DNA of 64,000 nt from Marinomonas hwangdonensis (lineage in GTDB: Bacteria > Pseudomonadota > Gammaproteobacteria > Pseudomonadales > Marinomonadaceae). The position numbers and the translations under genes were made by a program. Below, piece by piece: positions 37,580 through 46,933 of the stretch; position 1 is the first letter of the stretch; every line of letters begins with the position of its first letter. The notes under the pieces are model-generated. The model made no database searches. It was given only the letters and a program-made list of their open reading frames with translations, and was not told the DNA's origin. Location: contig NZ_RIZG01000003.1 in NCBI RefSeq assembly GCF_003721245.1, positions 62,001 to 126,000 on the forward strand, read 5' to 3'.

Positions 37580-37897
37580 ATGAAAAAATCAGTTTTAGTA
37601 CTATTCGCTGCGCTTTCTTTGAGCGCTTGCGGTTTGTTTCCACCCCCTTACAAGGTTCCAGTAACACAAGGAAACCTAATAACGGAGGAACAAAGATCAC
37701 AGCTGCAAATTGGCATGTCTGAATCTCAGGTCACTTTTTTACTCGGCACTCCGTTGTTAAGGGATACATTTAAGCCAAATGAGTGGCATTACATGTACAC
37801 CTCTCGTTACGCTGACGCCGACACCAAACAAAGTGAAGCGGAGGATCTCGTACTCATTTTCAATAACGGCACTTTAACACAAATCACAAACAACTAA
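37580..37897 (+). CDS. bamE: Outer-membrane assembly lipoprotein BamE
   Basis: A 105-residue lipoprotein of the BAM complex that inserts beta-barrel proteins into the outer membrane. The signal peptide ends in the lipobox LSAC with Cys at about residue 17, followed by VTQGNLITEEQRSQLQIGMSESQV, seen as GNLITEEQRSQLQIGMSE, and FLLGTPLLRD. These are the SmpA/OmlA family features. Its stop codon overlaps the stop of the convergent rnfH gene. Confidence 0.94.
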   Translation: MKKSVLVLFAALSLSACGLFPPPYKVPVTQGNLITEEQRSQLQIGMSESQVTFLLGTPLLRDTFKPNEWHYMYTSRYADADTKQSEAEDLVLIFNNGTLTQITNN

Positions 37898-38178
37898 CCT
37901 TTAGATGTTTTCGCTGCACGGTTGGCTCTAGCTTGCTTAGGGTCAACCTTCAGTTCGCGATACAACTCCACTCGCTCACCTTCTTTTAAGGTTTGTTCTT
38001 CCGCATTGCGAACGGCTTTACCAAAAATCCCCACTTTGACCGTTTCTACGTCGACATCCGGAAAAAATACGTTAATATTAGAAAGACGCACTGCCTCTCG
38101 GACTGTGCAACTGTCTTCTACATCTAACGCAATAATTTTCTGCTTTTCCGGCAGTGCATAAGCCACTTCTACTCTCAT
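37894..38178 (-). CDS. rnfH: RnfH family protein (UPF0125)
   Basis: A 94-residue ubiquitin-like-fold protein of the RnfH family; its exact role is not settled. The pattern MRVEVAYALPEKQKIIALDV, VGIFGKAVRNAEEQTLKEGERVELYREL is characteristic, here cited in parts. The frame continues back to 38265, inside ratA, but the ATG at 38178, one base after the ratA stop, is the family start. ratA-rnfH are therefore a coupled pair. Convergent with bamE, with 4 bases shared. Confidence 0.9.
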   Translation of the reverse strand: MRVEVAYALPEKQKIIALDVEDSCTVREAVRLSNINVFFPDVDVETVKVGIFGKAVRNAEEQTLKEGERVELYRELKVDPKQARANRAAKTSKG

Positions 38179-38179
38179 A

Positions 38180-38611
38180 TTATTCACCGTAAACCACTTT
38201 GGCACGCTTACTAAAAGAATCCACCATGGTGTTCGCAATTTGACTAAACACACCGCCGAAAGCAAATTTCAGCATTCCACTTAGCTCAAAACGAATATTC
38301 AACATGATTTTACAACTGGTTGGTGATGTCTCAGTAAAAGTCCACACGCCATGCAGACTTTTGAAAGGTCCTTTAACCAAAGTCATTTCAATCCGGCTGA
38401 ATTCTTCTAGAAAATTCCTGGTGGTAAAAGACTGTCTAACGGGTCCCTTACCCACTTCTAATGACGCCACAATCTCGGTGGGCGTGCTTGAAATCAATGA
38501 TGCCCCTAAACATCCCGGTAAAAACTCAGGATACCCATCAATATCATTGACCAAGGCAAACATCTGTTCGCAACTGTAATTAACATGAGCAAACCGCTCT
38601 ATATGACTCAA
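38180..38611 (-). CDS. ratA: RatA/Coq10-type START-domain protein
   Basis: A 143-residue SRPBCC/START-like protein. The family features are VNYSCEQMFALVNDIDGYPEFLPGC, seen as MFALVNDIDGYPEFLPGC, SLEVGKGPVRQSFTTRN, and a C-terminal helix with FSQIANTMVDSFSKRAKVVYG. In Escherichia coli RatA was reported to interfere with 70S ribosome formation, while its Coq10 relatives bind ubiquinone. Either role is possible. It lies between rnfH and a symporter gene. smpB, usually its direct divergent neighbour, is 1.5 kb away. Confidence 0.9.
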   Translation of the reverse strand: MSHIERFAHVNYSCEQMFALVNDIDGYPEFLPGCLGASLISSTPTEIVASLEVGKGPVRQSFTTRNFLEEFSRIEMTLVKGPFKSLHGVWTFTETSPTSCKIMLNIRFELSGMLKFAFGGVFSQIANTMVDSFSKRAKVVYGE

Positions 38612-38612
38612 A

Positions 38613-39971
38613 CTACACTCCTATCCAGCCAGCAAGAGTAATCACTATCATTGCCGGAATACTGATGTATTTCAATGTGGTGTACCACCATTGAAAATGA
38701 TTACTTTGTTTCGTGATCATTTCGTTCTGCAACATAGAACGTGGGACAACCCATGCTACTAAAATGGACAACAGAATGGCACCAAGCGGCAATAAAATGA
38801 GTGAGGTCAGACCATCTAAAAGCTCAAACACATTCAGTCCAAAAATCAGCACCATATCCCAATTGTTAAACGACAGGAGCACAGCAACACCCATCAACCA
38901 AGCCGCCCCCCCCATTAACAAGGCCGCTTTAAACCGAGCAATGTAAAACCTTTCATGCAACCAAGCCACGAACAATTCTAACATAGGGATGGCTGAGGTC
39001 AGCGCCGCAACCACTAACAACAAAAAGAAAACCCCAGCAAACACCTGTCCACCCAATAAGCCACCAAAAATAATGGGCAAGGACACAAAGGTCAAACTGG
39101 GACCGGCTTCGACATCGATTTGCGTCGCAAACACCAAAGGAAAAATCACCAAGCCAGCAAGAATGGCCACCGTTAAATCCACCGTCACAACAATACTGCA
39201 CGCTCGAGCAATCGACATGCGCTTACTCATGTAAGCACCGTAGGCAAACATCGCCCCCATGCCAACACTTAAACTAAACAACGCTAACCCTATTGCCGCC
39301 AAAAACACATCAAAGGTGACATCCTGCCAAGACCAACGAAACATAAAGTCAAAGGCTTCACGAGCATTGCCAATCACCATGGAATAAGACGCCAACAACA
39401 GCAAGGTAACGATTAAAGCAGGAAGCAGAATTTTAACAATGGCAGACAAACCTCGTGTGACATCTTGCCCCACGGAAATGACCACAAGCCCCATAAAAAC
39501 AGAATGCCATAGCAACATCTCTGTGGGTGACGCCAACAAGGCGTTGAACATATCCAGCGCCCCAGCTTGCGAAATTTCGTGAAAACTACCGGTAACCGCA
39601 CGTTCCAAGTATGCCATCGCCCAACCTGCGATCACACTGTAAAACGTTAAAATAAGAAAACCTGTTATACCTGCCAGCCAAGGAACAAATACCCACAGAG
39701 GATGCACAATATGCCGTTCACTTAGATCATTGACGGTATCGATCGGATTAGAGCGCACCGTTCGGCCTAGCGCCACTTCTGCCATTAATACCGGCAAACC
39801 GACCAATATAAGACACAAACAATAAATAATTAAAAACGCCCCGCCGCCATTCTGACCAAGCACATAAGGAAACTTCCAAATATTGCCCAAACCCACAGCG
39901 GCCCCGCTAGCCGCAAAAATAAATATCCATGGGCTTGACCAGATACCTTGTAAACAACGACTTTCAGGCAT
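38613..39971 (-). CDS. Sodium-dependent symporter (SNF/NSS family)
   Basis: A 452-residue inner-membrane protein with 11-12 hydrophobic segments and the LeuT fold. The N-terminal signature is WIFIFAASGAAVGLGNIWKFPYV, seen as GAAVGLGNIWKFPYVLGQNGG, followed by GLPVLMAEVALGR. NSS carriers take up amino acids or similar compounds with Na+. The frame opens at a TTG at 40019, but the ATG at 39971 gives the usual short N terminus. No strong Shine-Dalgarno is seen. It ends one base before ratA starts and is probably co-transcribed with ratA-rnfH. Confidence 0.88.
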   Translation of the reverse strand: MPESRCLQGIWSSPWIFIFAASGAAVGLGNIWKFPYVLGQNGGGAFLIIYCLCLILVGLPVLMAEVALGRTVRSNPIDTVNDLSERHIVHPLWVFVPWLAGITGFLILTFYSVIAGWAMAYLERAVTGSFHEISQAGALDMFNALLASPTEMLLWHSVFMGLVVISVGQDVTRGLSAIVKILLPALIVTLLLLASYSMVIGNAREAFDFMFRWSWQDVTFDVFLAAIGLALFSLSVGMGAMFAYGAYMSKRMSIARACSIVVTVDLTVAILAGLVIFPLVFATQIDVEAGPSLTFVSLPIIFGGLLGGQVFAGVFFLLLVVAALTSAIPMLELFVAWLHERFYIARFKAALLMGGAAWLMGVAVLLSFNNWDMVLIFGLNVFELLDGLTSLILLPLGAILLSILVAWVVPRSMLQNEMITKQSNHFQWWYTTLKYISIPAMIVITLAGWIGV

Positions 39972-40153
39972 AAATTTAGGCTCTAAGTACAATATCGGTA
40001 TTTTAAAGGATAGATACAAAACACGAACATCTGCAACGCATACAACATCTAGCCAGATTAATTTGATTTTCAGGTGTGAATTTTCTTACATTACGGCATA
40101 TACCTCAAGAAAAGCATAGGTTTTTGCCGCTTTCGATCGTATAATTTTCAACT

Positions 40154-40633
40154 ATGAGTAAAGTAAAGAAAAAATCCAGCAGTACAGGCACCATCGCGCT
40201 TAATAAACGTGCAAAATATGACTACTTTGTTGACCAGAAGTTCGAAGCCGGGCTTGTATTATCTGGTTGGGAAGTAAAAAGTTTACGCGAAGGTAAAGCC
40301 CAATTAGTCGATGCATTTGTCATCATTCACCAGAACGAAGCATGGCTCGTCGGTGCGCGTATTACGCCACTGCTGAGTGCCTCTACGCACGTTGTCTGTG
40401 AGCCCATGCGTCAACGCAAACTCCTATTAAATCGCAAAGAACTTGAGCGCATTATTCAAGTCACCGAGCAAAAAGGCAAAACCTGTGCGGCCATGGCGCT
40501 CTACTGGAAAGGCAACAAGATCAAATGCGAAGTCGCCTTGGTAACCGGTAAAAAAGAACACGACAAACGTGATACCGAGCGAGATCGTGATTGGTCAAGA
40601 GATAAAGAACGATTAATGAAACACAGTGCTTAA
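40154..40633 (+). CDS. smpB: SsrA-binding protein SmpB
   Basis: A 159-residue partner of tmRNA in trans-translation. The features are [38 protein letters not shown], seen as NKRAKYDYF and [16 protein letters not shown], then [21 protein letters not shown], the basic C-terminal tail that enters the mRNA channel. It lies 113 bases upstream of ssrA on the same strand, the usual pairing. The region between probably holds the tmRNA promoter. Confidence 0.97.
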   Translation: MSKVKKKSSSTGTIALNKRAKYDYFVDQKFEAGLVLSGWEVKSLREGKAQLVDAFVIIHQNEAWLVGARITPLLSASTHVVCEPMRQRKLLLNRKELERIIQVTEQKGKTCAAMALYWKGNKIKCEVALVTGKKEHDKRDTERDRDWSRDKERLMKHSA

Positions 40634-40746
40634 CATGTCATCTGCACAGACACTAATTAAATAGTTTATGGATATGAACAAATTAAGCATATCAGCGTTA
40701 TCTCTAGCGTAAGCACATTGTTTGCGATAGACTAGCGTTACTTTTT

Positions 40747-41108
40747 GGGGGCGACATGGTTTCGACGTCGGTTACAAACCCAAAGGTGCATGTCGAGAGT
40801 GATGCGTGATCTCGTAAATCCCCCGCATCAATTTTATAGTCGCAAACGACGAAAACTACGCTTTAGCAGCCTAAACCGCTGCTAGTGTGCTGCCCTCAGG
40901 TTGCTTGTAGCCAGAGATTCTGCAGTATCATAAATTACAAGATGCTAACTGATGCCCCGCCTAGGGATAAGGTTATAAGATTAAGTAGGCTCGCCATTAA
41001 CACCCTGTCCTTCGGGCGGTTCGTGGTCAAATAATTGAAGTGACTATGCATGTAGAGCCGATGGCAGAGGACTGACGGACGGGGGTTCGACCCCCCCCGC
41101 CTCCACCA
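40747..41108 (+). ncRNA. ssrA: Transfer-messenger RNA (tmRNA)
   Basis: The 5' end GGGGGCGACATGGTTTCGAC and the 3' end with the T-loop (GGGTTCGACCCC) and CCTCCACCA form the tRNA-like part. The tag reading frame at 40842-40874 encodes ANDENYALAA followed by TAA, a typical gammaproteobacterial degradation tag. The length is 362 bases with the encoded CCA. It lies directly after smpB. No integrase or attachment-site duplication was found downstream, although tmRNA genes are frequent integration sites. Confidence 0.98.
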
Positions 41109-41155
41109 ATTAAAGGCTTGATTTTAAAGGGGTTTGCACTTTTTAAAATGAAGTC

Positions 41156-41185
41156 GACTCACAAACGACACAGTGTTTGTGAGTC
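41156..41185 (+). repeat. Perfect 11-base inverted repeat after tmRNA
   Basis: GACTCACAAAC (41156-41166) and GTTTGTGAGTC (41175-41185) with an 8-base loop form a very stable hairpin between tmRNA and its terminator. It may help 3'-end processing of the tmRNA precursor. Confidence 0.75.
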
Positions 41186-41188
41186 ATA

Positions 41189-41216
41189 TAAAAAACCACC
41201 TCCGGGTGGTTTTTTA
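41189..41216 (+). terminator. Terminator of ssrA
   Basis: ACCACC-TCCG-GGTGGT with flanking A6 and T6. Confidence 0.9.
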
Positions 41217-41492
41217 TTGTCTAAAGCTCACCGACTTAGGATTTCTAACCCTAAAATAAAACTTAAGCTATTATGGCGCTTAAGCTAATAGGTTATGATT
41301 ATTTATCTTCATTTGTCTACCTATAAAACCAAATCGCATTAACAAGCGCCTTTTTATACAAAATTAGTTTCATCTTTTGATTTTCTTTCTGCGTATGCAT
41401 CTATACTGCATATAAGCCACTTTATTTGGGCGTGGCTGTATCAGGAATTTTTCCAAATCCATTACGCTTTTTGTAAAGCAAAGGGGGAATCC
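41217..41492. other. Non-coding gap after the ssrA terminator
   Basis: AT-rich. It contains a 9-base direct repeat CTTAAGCTA at 41262-41270 and 41279-41287, 17 bases apart, and a weak hairpin TTAGG/CCTAA (41236-41254). The repeat spacing of under two helical turns could be a regulator site for the next gene. Nothing else was seen. Confidence 0.35.
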
Positions 41493-42104
41493 ATGATCAA
41501 TCATGTTTGGGGTCTTATTCATCATCCAGATAAAGAATGGCGCGCGATTAATGAAGAACACGAATCCGTCAGCCATATGTATTATCACCATGTACTTTGG
41601 ATGGCGGCCATTCCTGTGGTCAGTACTTTTATTGGTACAACACAGTTTGGCTGGACGTTTGGAGGCGAAGCCGCGATAAAAGTGTCTTACGCTGACGGCC
41701 TTGGCCTTGGTTTAATGTTTTATGCACTCATTTTGGTGGCCGTGGCTTTGGTAGGGAGCCTCATTCATTGGATGGCTCGTAACCATCCAGAACGTCCACC
41801 CCGCCAAGAATGTATCGTGTTTGCGGGATATATTGCTACCCCCATGTTTTTGAGTGGTTTGGTGGCGGTTTATCCGATGATTTGGTTATGCTTATTGGCG
41901 GTCGTTGTTGGGGTCGCTTACACAGGGTATTTAATGTACCGCGGCATCCCCAGCTTCTTAGGCATTAATAATAAGCAAGGGTTCATCTTATCCAGCACGA
42001 CGCTGGGGGTAGGCATTTTAATACTTGAAGCACTGTTAGCTGCGGTGGTTCTGCTATGGAGTCTGGGCTCTGACCACAGTATTGTATGGTCTTTCTTTAG
42101 CTAA
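41493..42104 (+). CDS. Yip1-family membrane protein
   Basis: A 203-residue integral membrane protein with five predicted helices. The N-terminal NHVWGLIHHPDKEWRAINEE and the hydrophobic core with FAGYIATPMFLSGLVAVYPM and YRGIPSFLGI match the bacterial Yip1 family. The physiological role is unknown. AAAGGGGG lies about 5 bases before the ATG. The gene stands alone and is followed by its own terminator. Confidence 0.8.
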   Translation: MINHVWGLIHHPDKEWRAINEEHESVSHMYYHHVLWMAAIPVVSTFIGTTQFGWTFGGEAAIKVSYADGLGLGLMFYALILVAVALVGSLIHWMARNHPERPPRQECIVFAGYIATPMFLSGLVAVYPMIWLCLLAVVVGVAYTGYLMYRGIPSFLGINNKQGFILSSTTLGVGILILEALLAAVVLLWSLGSDHSIVWSFFS

Positions 42105-42194
42105 GAAACGCATTTAATAGCTCGCAATATGGGCAAAATTGATAAATGATTTTTGATCAATGACTTATCTCTGTACAAATAGGATGCACATTTT

Positions 42195-42222
42195 AAAACC
42201 CGTCGTTTCACGACGGGTTTTT
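42195..42222 (+). terminator. Terminator after the Yip1-family gene
   Basis: ACCCGTCG-TTTCA-CGACGGGT followed by T5, with A4 before it. Confidence 0.88.
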
Positions 42223-42403
42223 CATTCTTTATTTTGTTTTCCAACATTGTGTCGCTTCACTATGATAGAAATAGTCGATATACATCAATCTTTATAACAA
42301 TAGTTAATGACTTCCCCTGGTAACCGATGCCAACCGCTAGGCGCTATGAGTATAATGTTTTCCATAATTATTCAGTAAATATGCGTTTGGCAGAGGGTGG
42401 TAG

Positions 42404-43495
42404 ATGTTCTTTTCTTCAACATTAAAACAACAAATTTCAACATTGGAACAACACATCGAGCAAGAGAAAACCGCGCACAAAGTGCAACTGTCTCGACTAG
42501 AAGAGCAAGTCAATCAGTTAAAAGCTGAAGCGGCTATGCAGGAGAATCACCACCAAGGAGGACAAGAACTCATACGCTTTCAGCTACGTGGCGGTGACAT
42601 GTTAAATTCCATCCGTTTTGGTTTGGCCGACAGCGCAGAAAGCTTGATTAAGGAGCGCCAAGAGCTGAAGCAATTGGACACCATGTTCAGTCATACACGA
42701 GAAGCGTTAGCTCGTTTAAGTGATCGTGCCACCCTAATTAATCAACAAGCCAGTTCAAGTATGGAAGCCGCCCATGTACTGGACAAAACCGCCAATAGCA
42801 TCAGCCAACTGGTGTCCAGTATCCAAGAAATATCAGATCAAACCAATTTATTGGCCCTAAACGCTGCTATAGAAGCCGCTCGTGCAGGCTCAGCTGGACG
42901 TGGCTTTGCCGTCGTTGCGGATGAAGTTCGTAACCTTGCAAGCAAGACTCACTCTGCCAGTGAACAAGTTGAAAACCTCGTTCGCCAAGTAATTAACCAG
43001 ACTGAACAAATTAAGTCGATGGTTGATCAAAACCAACAGAGTGCAGCCGAGGTCGCGACCTCGTCTTCTCAAATTGATGCCGTGGTTGAAAACGTGATTG
43101 AGCGATCTGACCATATGCAACAAGTTATCAAAACCGCTGCCACGCACTCGTTTTTGAATACTGTCAAGCTGGATCACGCGGTTTGGAAAAACGATGTGTA
43201 TAATCGTATCGATAAAAAGAAATTCAATGAAGAGGTCAACAAACACACAGAGTGCCGACTTGGAAATTGGTATTACAAAGGTTATGGACATAAGCATTAC
43301 CAACAATCAAAAAGTTTTAGAGCGATAGAAAAGCCTCATCAGGCAGTGCACGACTCTGGCCGAGCGGCATTAAAAGCGGCCGCAGCTGGAAACACAGAAG
43401 AAATGCTGCACATGTTAGACAAAATGGAGGTAGCGAGCTTAGAAGTGGTGGTGAATATTGAAACCTTGATGGCCGAGGTTTCTCACGCATCCTAG
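42404..43495 (+). CDS. Soluble chemoreceptor with C-terminal zinc-binding CZB domain
   Basis: A 363-residue protein with no membrane segment. Residues about 1-55 are a coiled coil and about 60-240 a short signalling domain with the receptor tip [20 protein letters not shown] and [14 protein letters not shown]. The C-terminal part (about 245-360) has the CZB pattern: [27 protein letters not shown], and later His residues ([11 protein letters not shown]), giving the 3His-1Cys zinc site. CZB receptors sense zinc or hypochlorous acid and often act in the cytosol. GAGGGTGG precedes the ATG. The isolated gene has no other che genes nearby. Confidence 0.9.
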   Translation: MFFSSTLKQQISTLEQHIEQEKTAHKVQLSRLEEQVNQLKAEAAMQENHHQGGQELIRFQLRGGDMLNSIRFGLADSAESLIKERQELKQLDTMFSHTREALARLSDRATLINQQASSSMEAAHVLDKTANSISQLVSSIQEISDQTNLLALNAAIEAARAGSAGRGFAVVADEVRNLASKTHSASEQVENLVRQVINQTEQIKSMVDQNQQSAAEVATSSSQIDAVVENVIERSDHMQQVIKTAATHSFLNTVKLDHAVWKNDVYNRIDKKKFNEEVNKHTECRLGNWYYKGYGHKHYQQSKSFRAIEKPHQAVHDSGRAALKAAAAGNTEEMLHMLDKMEVASLEVVVNIETLMAEVSHAS

Positions 43496-43713
43496 TTTCT
43501 TAGTGGTATGATCCGTACTGTGAGGCACAGAAAAACACAGCACTCACACAAATGAGCCGTTCAGGGAACTTTTTCTCTTAACGGTTCTCTTATGTTTGCG
43601 TAGCTGAAATATTTCATGCTATTGATTAGGTTAATAAAAGATTGCGCTCGCTGCATCTAATTACATAAACATGTGCGAGTCTCAACTGTAAAAAGACGAC
43701 TAGGAAGACCTCC

Positions 43714-43773
43714 ATGCTGACACAGTTCCTTAGTAATTTATTACCGCTAACAACAAGGGAGCTTTCACCTTGA
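43714..43773 (+). CDS. Putative 19-codon leader ORF coupled to mrpA
   Basis: ATG at 43714 is preceded by AGGAAG at an 8-base distance and opens a frame encoding [19 protein letters not shown], ending in TGA at 43771-43773. The stop overlaps the TTG start of mrpA (43770-43772). The AAGGGAG that should serve mrpA lies inside this ORF. This suggests translational coupling or leader control of the Mrp operon. It is too short to judge by homology. Confidence 0.45.
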   Translation: MLTQFLSNLLPLTTRELSP

Positions 43774-46568
43774 ACTCACTCATTTGGTTGCCGTTTCTTC
43801 CTCTATTAGGAACCTTGGTCCCGCTCCTATCTGCTCATCTTAGCCGAACAGCCTGTGCTTTTCTGACGGCAGCGCTACCCGCTTTGACGTTGCTTTTGGT
43901 TCTGTCACATGCTGGCGACATTTTCCAAGGTGAGCGCTTCCATGCTGTCATCCCTTGGATTCCGGCTATCGGGCTGGATCTTGCGTTTCGACTAGACGGG
44001 TTGGCTATGCTATTTGCCATCTTAATTTTAGGCATCGGCTTGCTGGTTATCCTGTATGCGCGGTATTACTTGTCAGCGAAAGATTCAATAGGTAAGTTCT
44101 ACGCATACTTGATCTTGTTTATGTTTGCCATGTTAGGCGTAGTATTGTCCGACAACCTGATTCAGTTATGGTTTTTCTGGGAATTAACCAGTATCAGTTC
44201 TTTTCTACTCATCAGCTTTTGGGGACACAAAACCGAAGCTAGAAAAGGCGCTAGAATGGCGCTCACCGTCACGGGTGCTGGCGGTTTGGCTTTACTGGCT
44301 GGTCTATTAATCCTAGGAAACACCGTCGGCAGCTTTAGTTTACAAGACGTTCTAGACAACGGCGATCTTATTAAAGCTAGCGCCAACTATCCTATTATTG
44401 TTGTCCTAGTCTTGCTTGGTGCTTTCACTAAATCAGCACAATTTCCATTTCACTTTTGGTTGCCAAATGCTATGGCGGCACCCACACCAGTGAGTGCTTA
44501 TCTCCATTCCGCTACCATGGTAAAAGCGGGTATCTTCTTAATGGCGCGCTTTTACCCCGCGTTAGCTGATACGAATCTATGGTTTCTTATTGTTAGCTTA
44601 ACAGGACTAATTACCTTCCTTGTTGGCGCTTATATCGCGCTTTTTCAACATGACTTAAAAGGGCTACTCGCCAACTCAACTATCAGTCATTTGGGGTTGA
44701 TTACTCTGCTATTAGGTATGGGCACTGACTTAGCGGCGGTTGCGGCCATTTTTCATATTATTAACCACGCTATTTTTAAAGCCTCGCTGTTTATGGCCGC
44801 TGGCATCATTGATCATGAATCCGGCTCTCGAGATATGCGTAATTTAAACGGCTTATGGAAGTACATGCCGTACACTGCGACATTAGCCATGGTGGCCTCA
44901 GCTTCTATGGCCGGCGTTCCTCTCATGAATGGTTTCTTGTCTAAGGAGATGTTCTTTACTGAGACCTTACACCAAGCGTCTTTAGGGTCTCTATCTTGGT
45001 TTATTCCCGTTCTAGCAACACTGGGCGGTGTCTTTGCCGTTGCTTACTCGATGCGCTTTATTCATGATGTGTTCTTTAATGGTGAACCCATAAATTTACC
45101 TAAAACTCCTCATGAACCGCCTCGTTACATGCGCGTACCGGTTGAGATACTCGTGGCGATCTGTTTGTTTGTCGGTATTTTTCCAAGTTTAGCGGTTGGA
45201 GATTTACTGTTTGCAGCAGCAAATGCCACTTTAAATGGGCCAGCACCTGATTATAGCTTAGCTATTTGGCATGGTTTTAATTTACCTCTTGTGATGAGTA
45301 TCATTGCTTTAATTGGCGGCTTGTTGATGTATAAAAACCGCGCGCATCTCTTTAAGTTCCAAGCGCAGTTCCCCGCAAGCGACCCTAAACTGGTGTTTGA
45401 GAGTGCTATCCAGTGGTTGACTAGACAGTCTCAAGCATTGATTGCATGGGCTGAAAATGGCTCATTGCAACGCTATGTTTTCTTTGTATTAGCGTTTGCG
45501 GTAGTAATGACGGCATCTTCGTTGTTAAAGCTGAATACCACGGCTGGACAACGACCTGAAATCCCACTGGATGCCCTATCCATTACTTGTGCTGTGCTAC
45601 TGTGTATTTCGGCTTTAGCCACTGTTATTTGGCACCGTAAACGCGTAGTTGCATTGATCACACTGTCTGTTGTTGGTCTTATTGTCTCTTTGGCTTTTGC
45701 AAAATTTTCCGCTCCAGACTTAGCATTAACTCAGCTATCCGTTGAAGTAGTTACTGTTATCTTGTTAATTCTGGCTCTGTTCTTCTTGCCCCAAAAAACA
45801 CCAAAAGAGTCTTCTCCACGACGTATTGTCCGGGACTTGAGTTTGGCCTCTTTGTTTGGCGGAATCGTTGGCACCATTAGCTATGCCCTTATGACGAGAC
45901 CATTGGATAGCATCTCAACCTTTTTCACTGAAAACAGTAAAACGGGTGGCGGGGGCACCAACGTGGTAAACGTTATTTTAGTAGATTTTCGAGGGTTTGA
46001 TACCTTAGGGGAAATCACGGTATTAGGTATTGCCGCACTGGGCATTTACAAGCTTATTGCCAGAATGCGACTGTTCATGCCTTCTGCAGACGGTAACGGT
46101 TTGGCTTGGTCAGAAGATAGACATCCAATGCTGTTAAAAGTCATTTCTCAAAGCTTACTCCCACTGGCGTTATTGGTGTCTGCCTACATTTTCTTGCGCG
46201 GCCACAATATGCCAGGAGGGGGCTTTATTGCTGGATTAGTTACTTCTGTGGCAATTATCCAGCAATACATTGCCCACGGCGTAGAATGGATTAAAACACG
46301 CATTAAGTTTGATTATCAGATCATGATAGGTTCAGGAATTGGTATAGCGACACTAAGCGGTTTAGGTAGCTGGGTGTTTGGTCATACTTTCTTATCTTCT
46401 TGGTTCGATTATTTCTATTTACCCGTTATTGGTAAATTTGAATTGGCAAGTGCCATGATTTTTGATCTTGGTGTTTTTCTAACTGTGGTTGGTGCCACTA
46501 TGCTGATCCTCGCGAATTTAGGTCAGCTGACCACCAGTGAACGCCCAACTCAACAGGAGCATGAATAA
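43770..46568 (+). CDS. mrpA: Mrp Na+/H+ antiporter subunit A fused to subunit B
   Basis: A 932-residue, highly hydrophobic protein. It covers the NuoL/MrpA-type antiporter domain (residues about 60-420, with [47 protein letters not shown], seen as [20 protein letters not shown]) and, after about 790, an MrpB domain with [15 protein letters not shown]. So A and B are one gene, as in group-2 Mrp systems. It starts with TTG preceded by AAGGGAG, and no in-frame ATG fits better. It works with MrpC-G to exchange Na+ for H+ in a marine cell. Confidence 0.93.
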   Translation: MNSLIWLPFLPLLGTLVPLLSAHLSRTACAFLTAALPALTLLLVLSHAGDIFQGERFHAVIPWIPAIGLDLAFRLDGLAMLFAILILGIGLLVILYARYYLSAKDSIGKFYAYLILFMFAMLGVVLSDNLIQLWFFWELTSISSFLLISFWGHKTEARKGARMALTVTGAGGLALLAGLLILGNTVGSFSLQDVLDNGDLIKASANYPIIVVLVLLGAFTKSAQFPFHFWLPNAMAAPTPVSAYLHSATMVKAGIFLMARFYPALADTNLWFLIVSLTGLITFLVGAYIALFQHDLKGLLANSTISHLGLITLLLGMGTDLAAVAAIFHIINHAIFKASLFMAAGIIDHESGSRDMRNLNGLWKYMPYTATLAMVASASMAGVPLMNGFLSKEMFFTETLHQASLGSLSWFIPVLATLGGVFAVAYSMRFIHDVFFNGEPINLPKTPHEPPRYMRVPVEILVAICLFVGIFPSLAVGDLLFAAANATLNGPAPDYSLAIWHGFNLPLVMSIIALIGGLLMYKNRAHLFKFQAQFPASDPKLVFESAIQWLTRQSQALIAWAENGSLQRYVFFVLAFAVVMTASSLLKLNTTAGQRPEIPLDALSITCAVLLCISALATVIWHRKRVVALITLSVVGLIVSLAFAKFSAPDLALTQLSVEVVTVILLILALFFLPQKTPKESSPRRIVRDLSLASLFGGIVGTISYALMTRPLDSISTFFTENSKTGGGGTNVVNVILVDFRGFDTLGEITVLGIAALGIYKLIARMRLFMPSADGNGLAWSEDRHPMLLKVISQSLLPLALLVSAYIFLRGHNMPGGGFIAGLVTSVAIIQQYIAHGVEWIKTRIKFDYQIMIGSGIGIATLSGLGSWVFGHTFLSSWFDYFYLPVIGKFELASAMIFDLGVFLTVVGATMLILANLGQLTTSERPTQQEHE

Positions 46569-46933
46569 TGGAAGGTATGTACGCATTGTGTGTTGGGCTG
46601 TTAACAGCTTGTGGCATTTTTCTCGCATTAAGAGGCCGAAGCTTTTCGGTTGTTATCGGGTTAACGCTCCTGTCTTATGCAGTGAACTTGTTTTTATTTG
46701 CTAGCGGAAGGCTCAGGCTAAACTCGGCGGCTGTACTTGGTGAGTCGCAACAGTACAGCGATCCGCTCCCACAGGCTCTAGTATTAACCGCGATCGTAAT
46801 TGGTTTTGCTATGACAGCCTTTGTTGTCATTCTAGCCATGCGCGCACGCGCCGATTTAGGTAACGATCATGTGGATGGCACACTACCAAAACAGCCTGGA
46901 GATACAGAGCAGAAGAATGGAGGAAATGCATAA
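46568..46933 (+). CDS. mrpC: Mrp antiporter subunit C
   Basis: A 121-residue NuoK-like membrane subunit with three helices. GIFLALRGRSFSVVIGLTLLSYAVNLFLF, cited here in part as FSVVIGLTLLSYAVNLFLF, and DPLPQALVLTAIVIGFAMTA are the MrpC signatures. Its ATG overlaps the last base of the mrpA stop. It ends one base before mrpD. Confidence 0.94.
   Translation: MEGMYALCVGLLTACGIFLALRGRSFSVVIGLTLLSYAVNLFLFASGRLRLNSAAVLGESQQYSDPLPQALVLTAIVIGFAMTAFVVILAMRARADLGNDHVDGTLPKQPGDTEQKNGGNA

Noticed and set aside
40747-41492. Genomic island integrated at ssrA
   Set aside because: No integrase, no duplicated tmRNA 3' end and ordinary genes follow.
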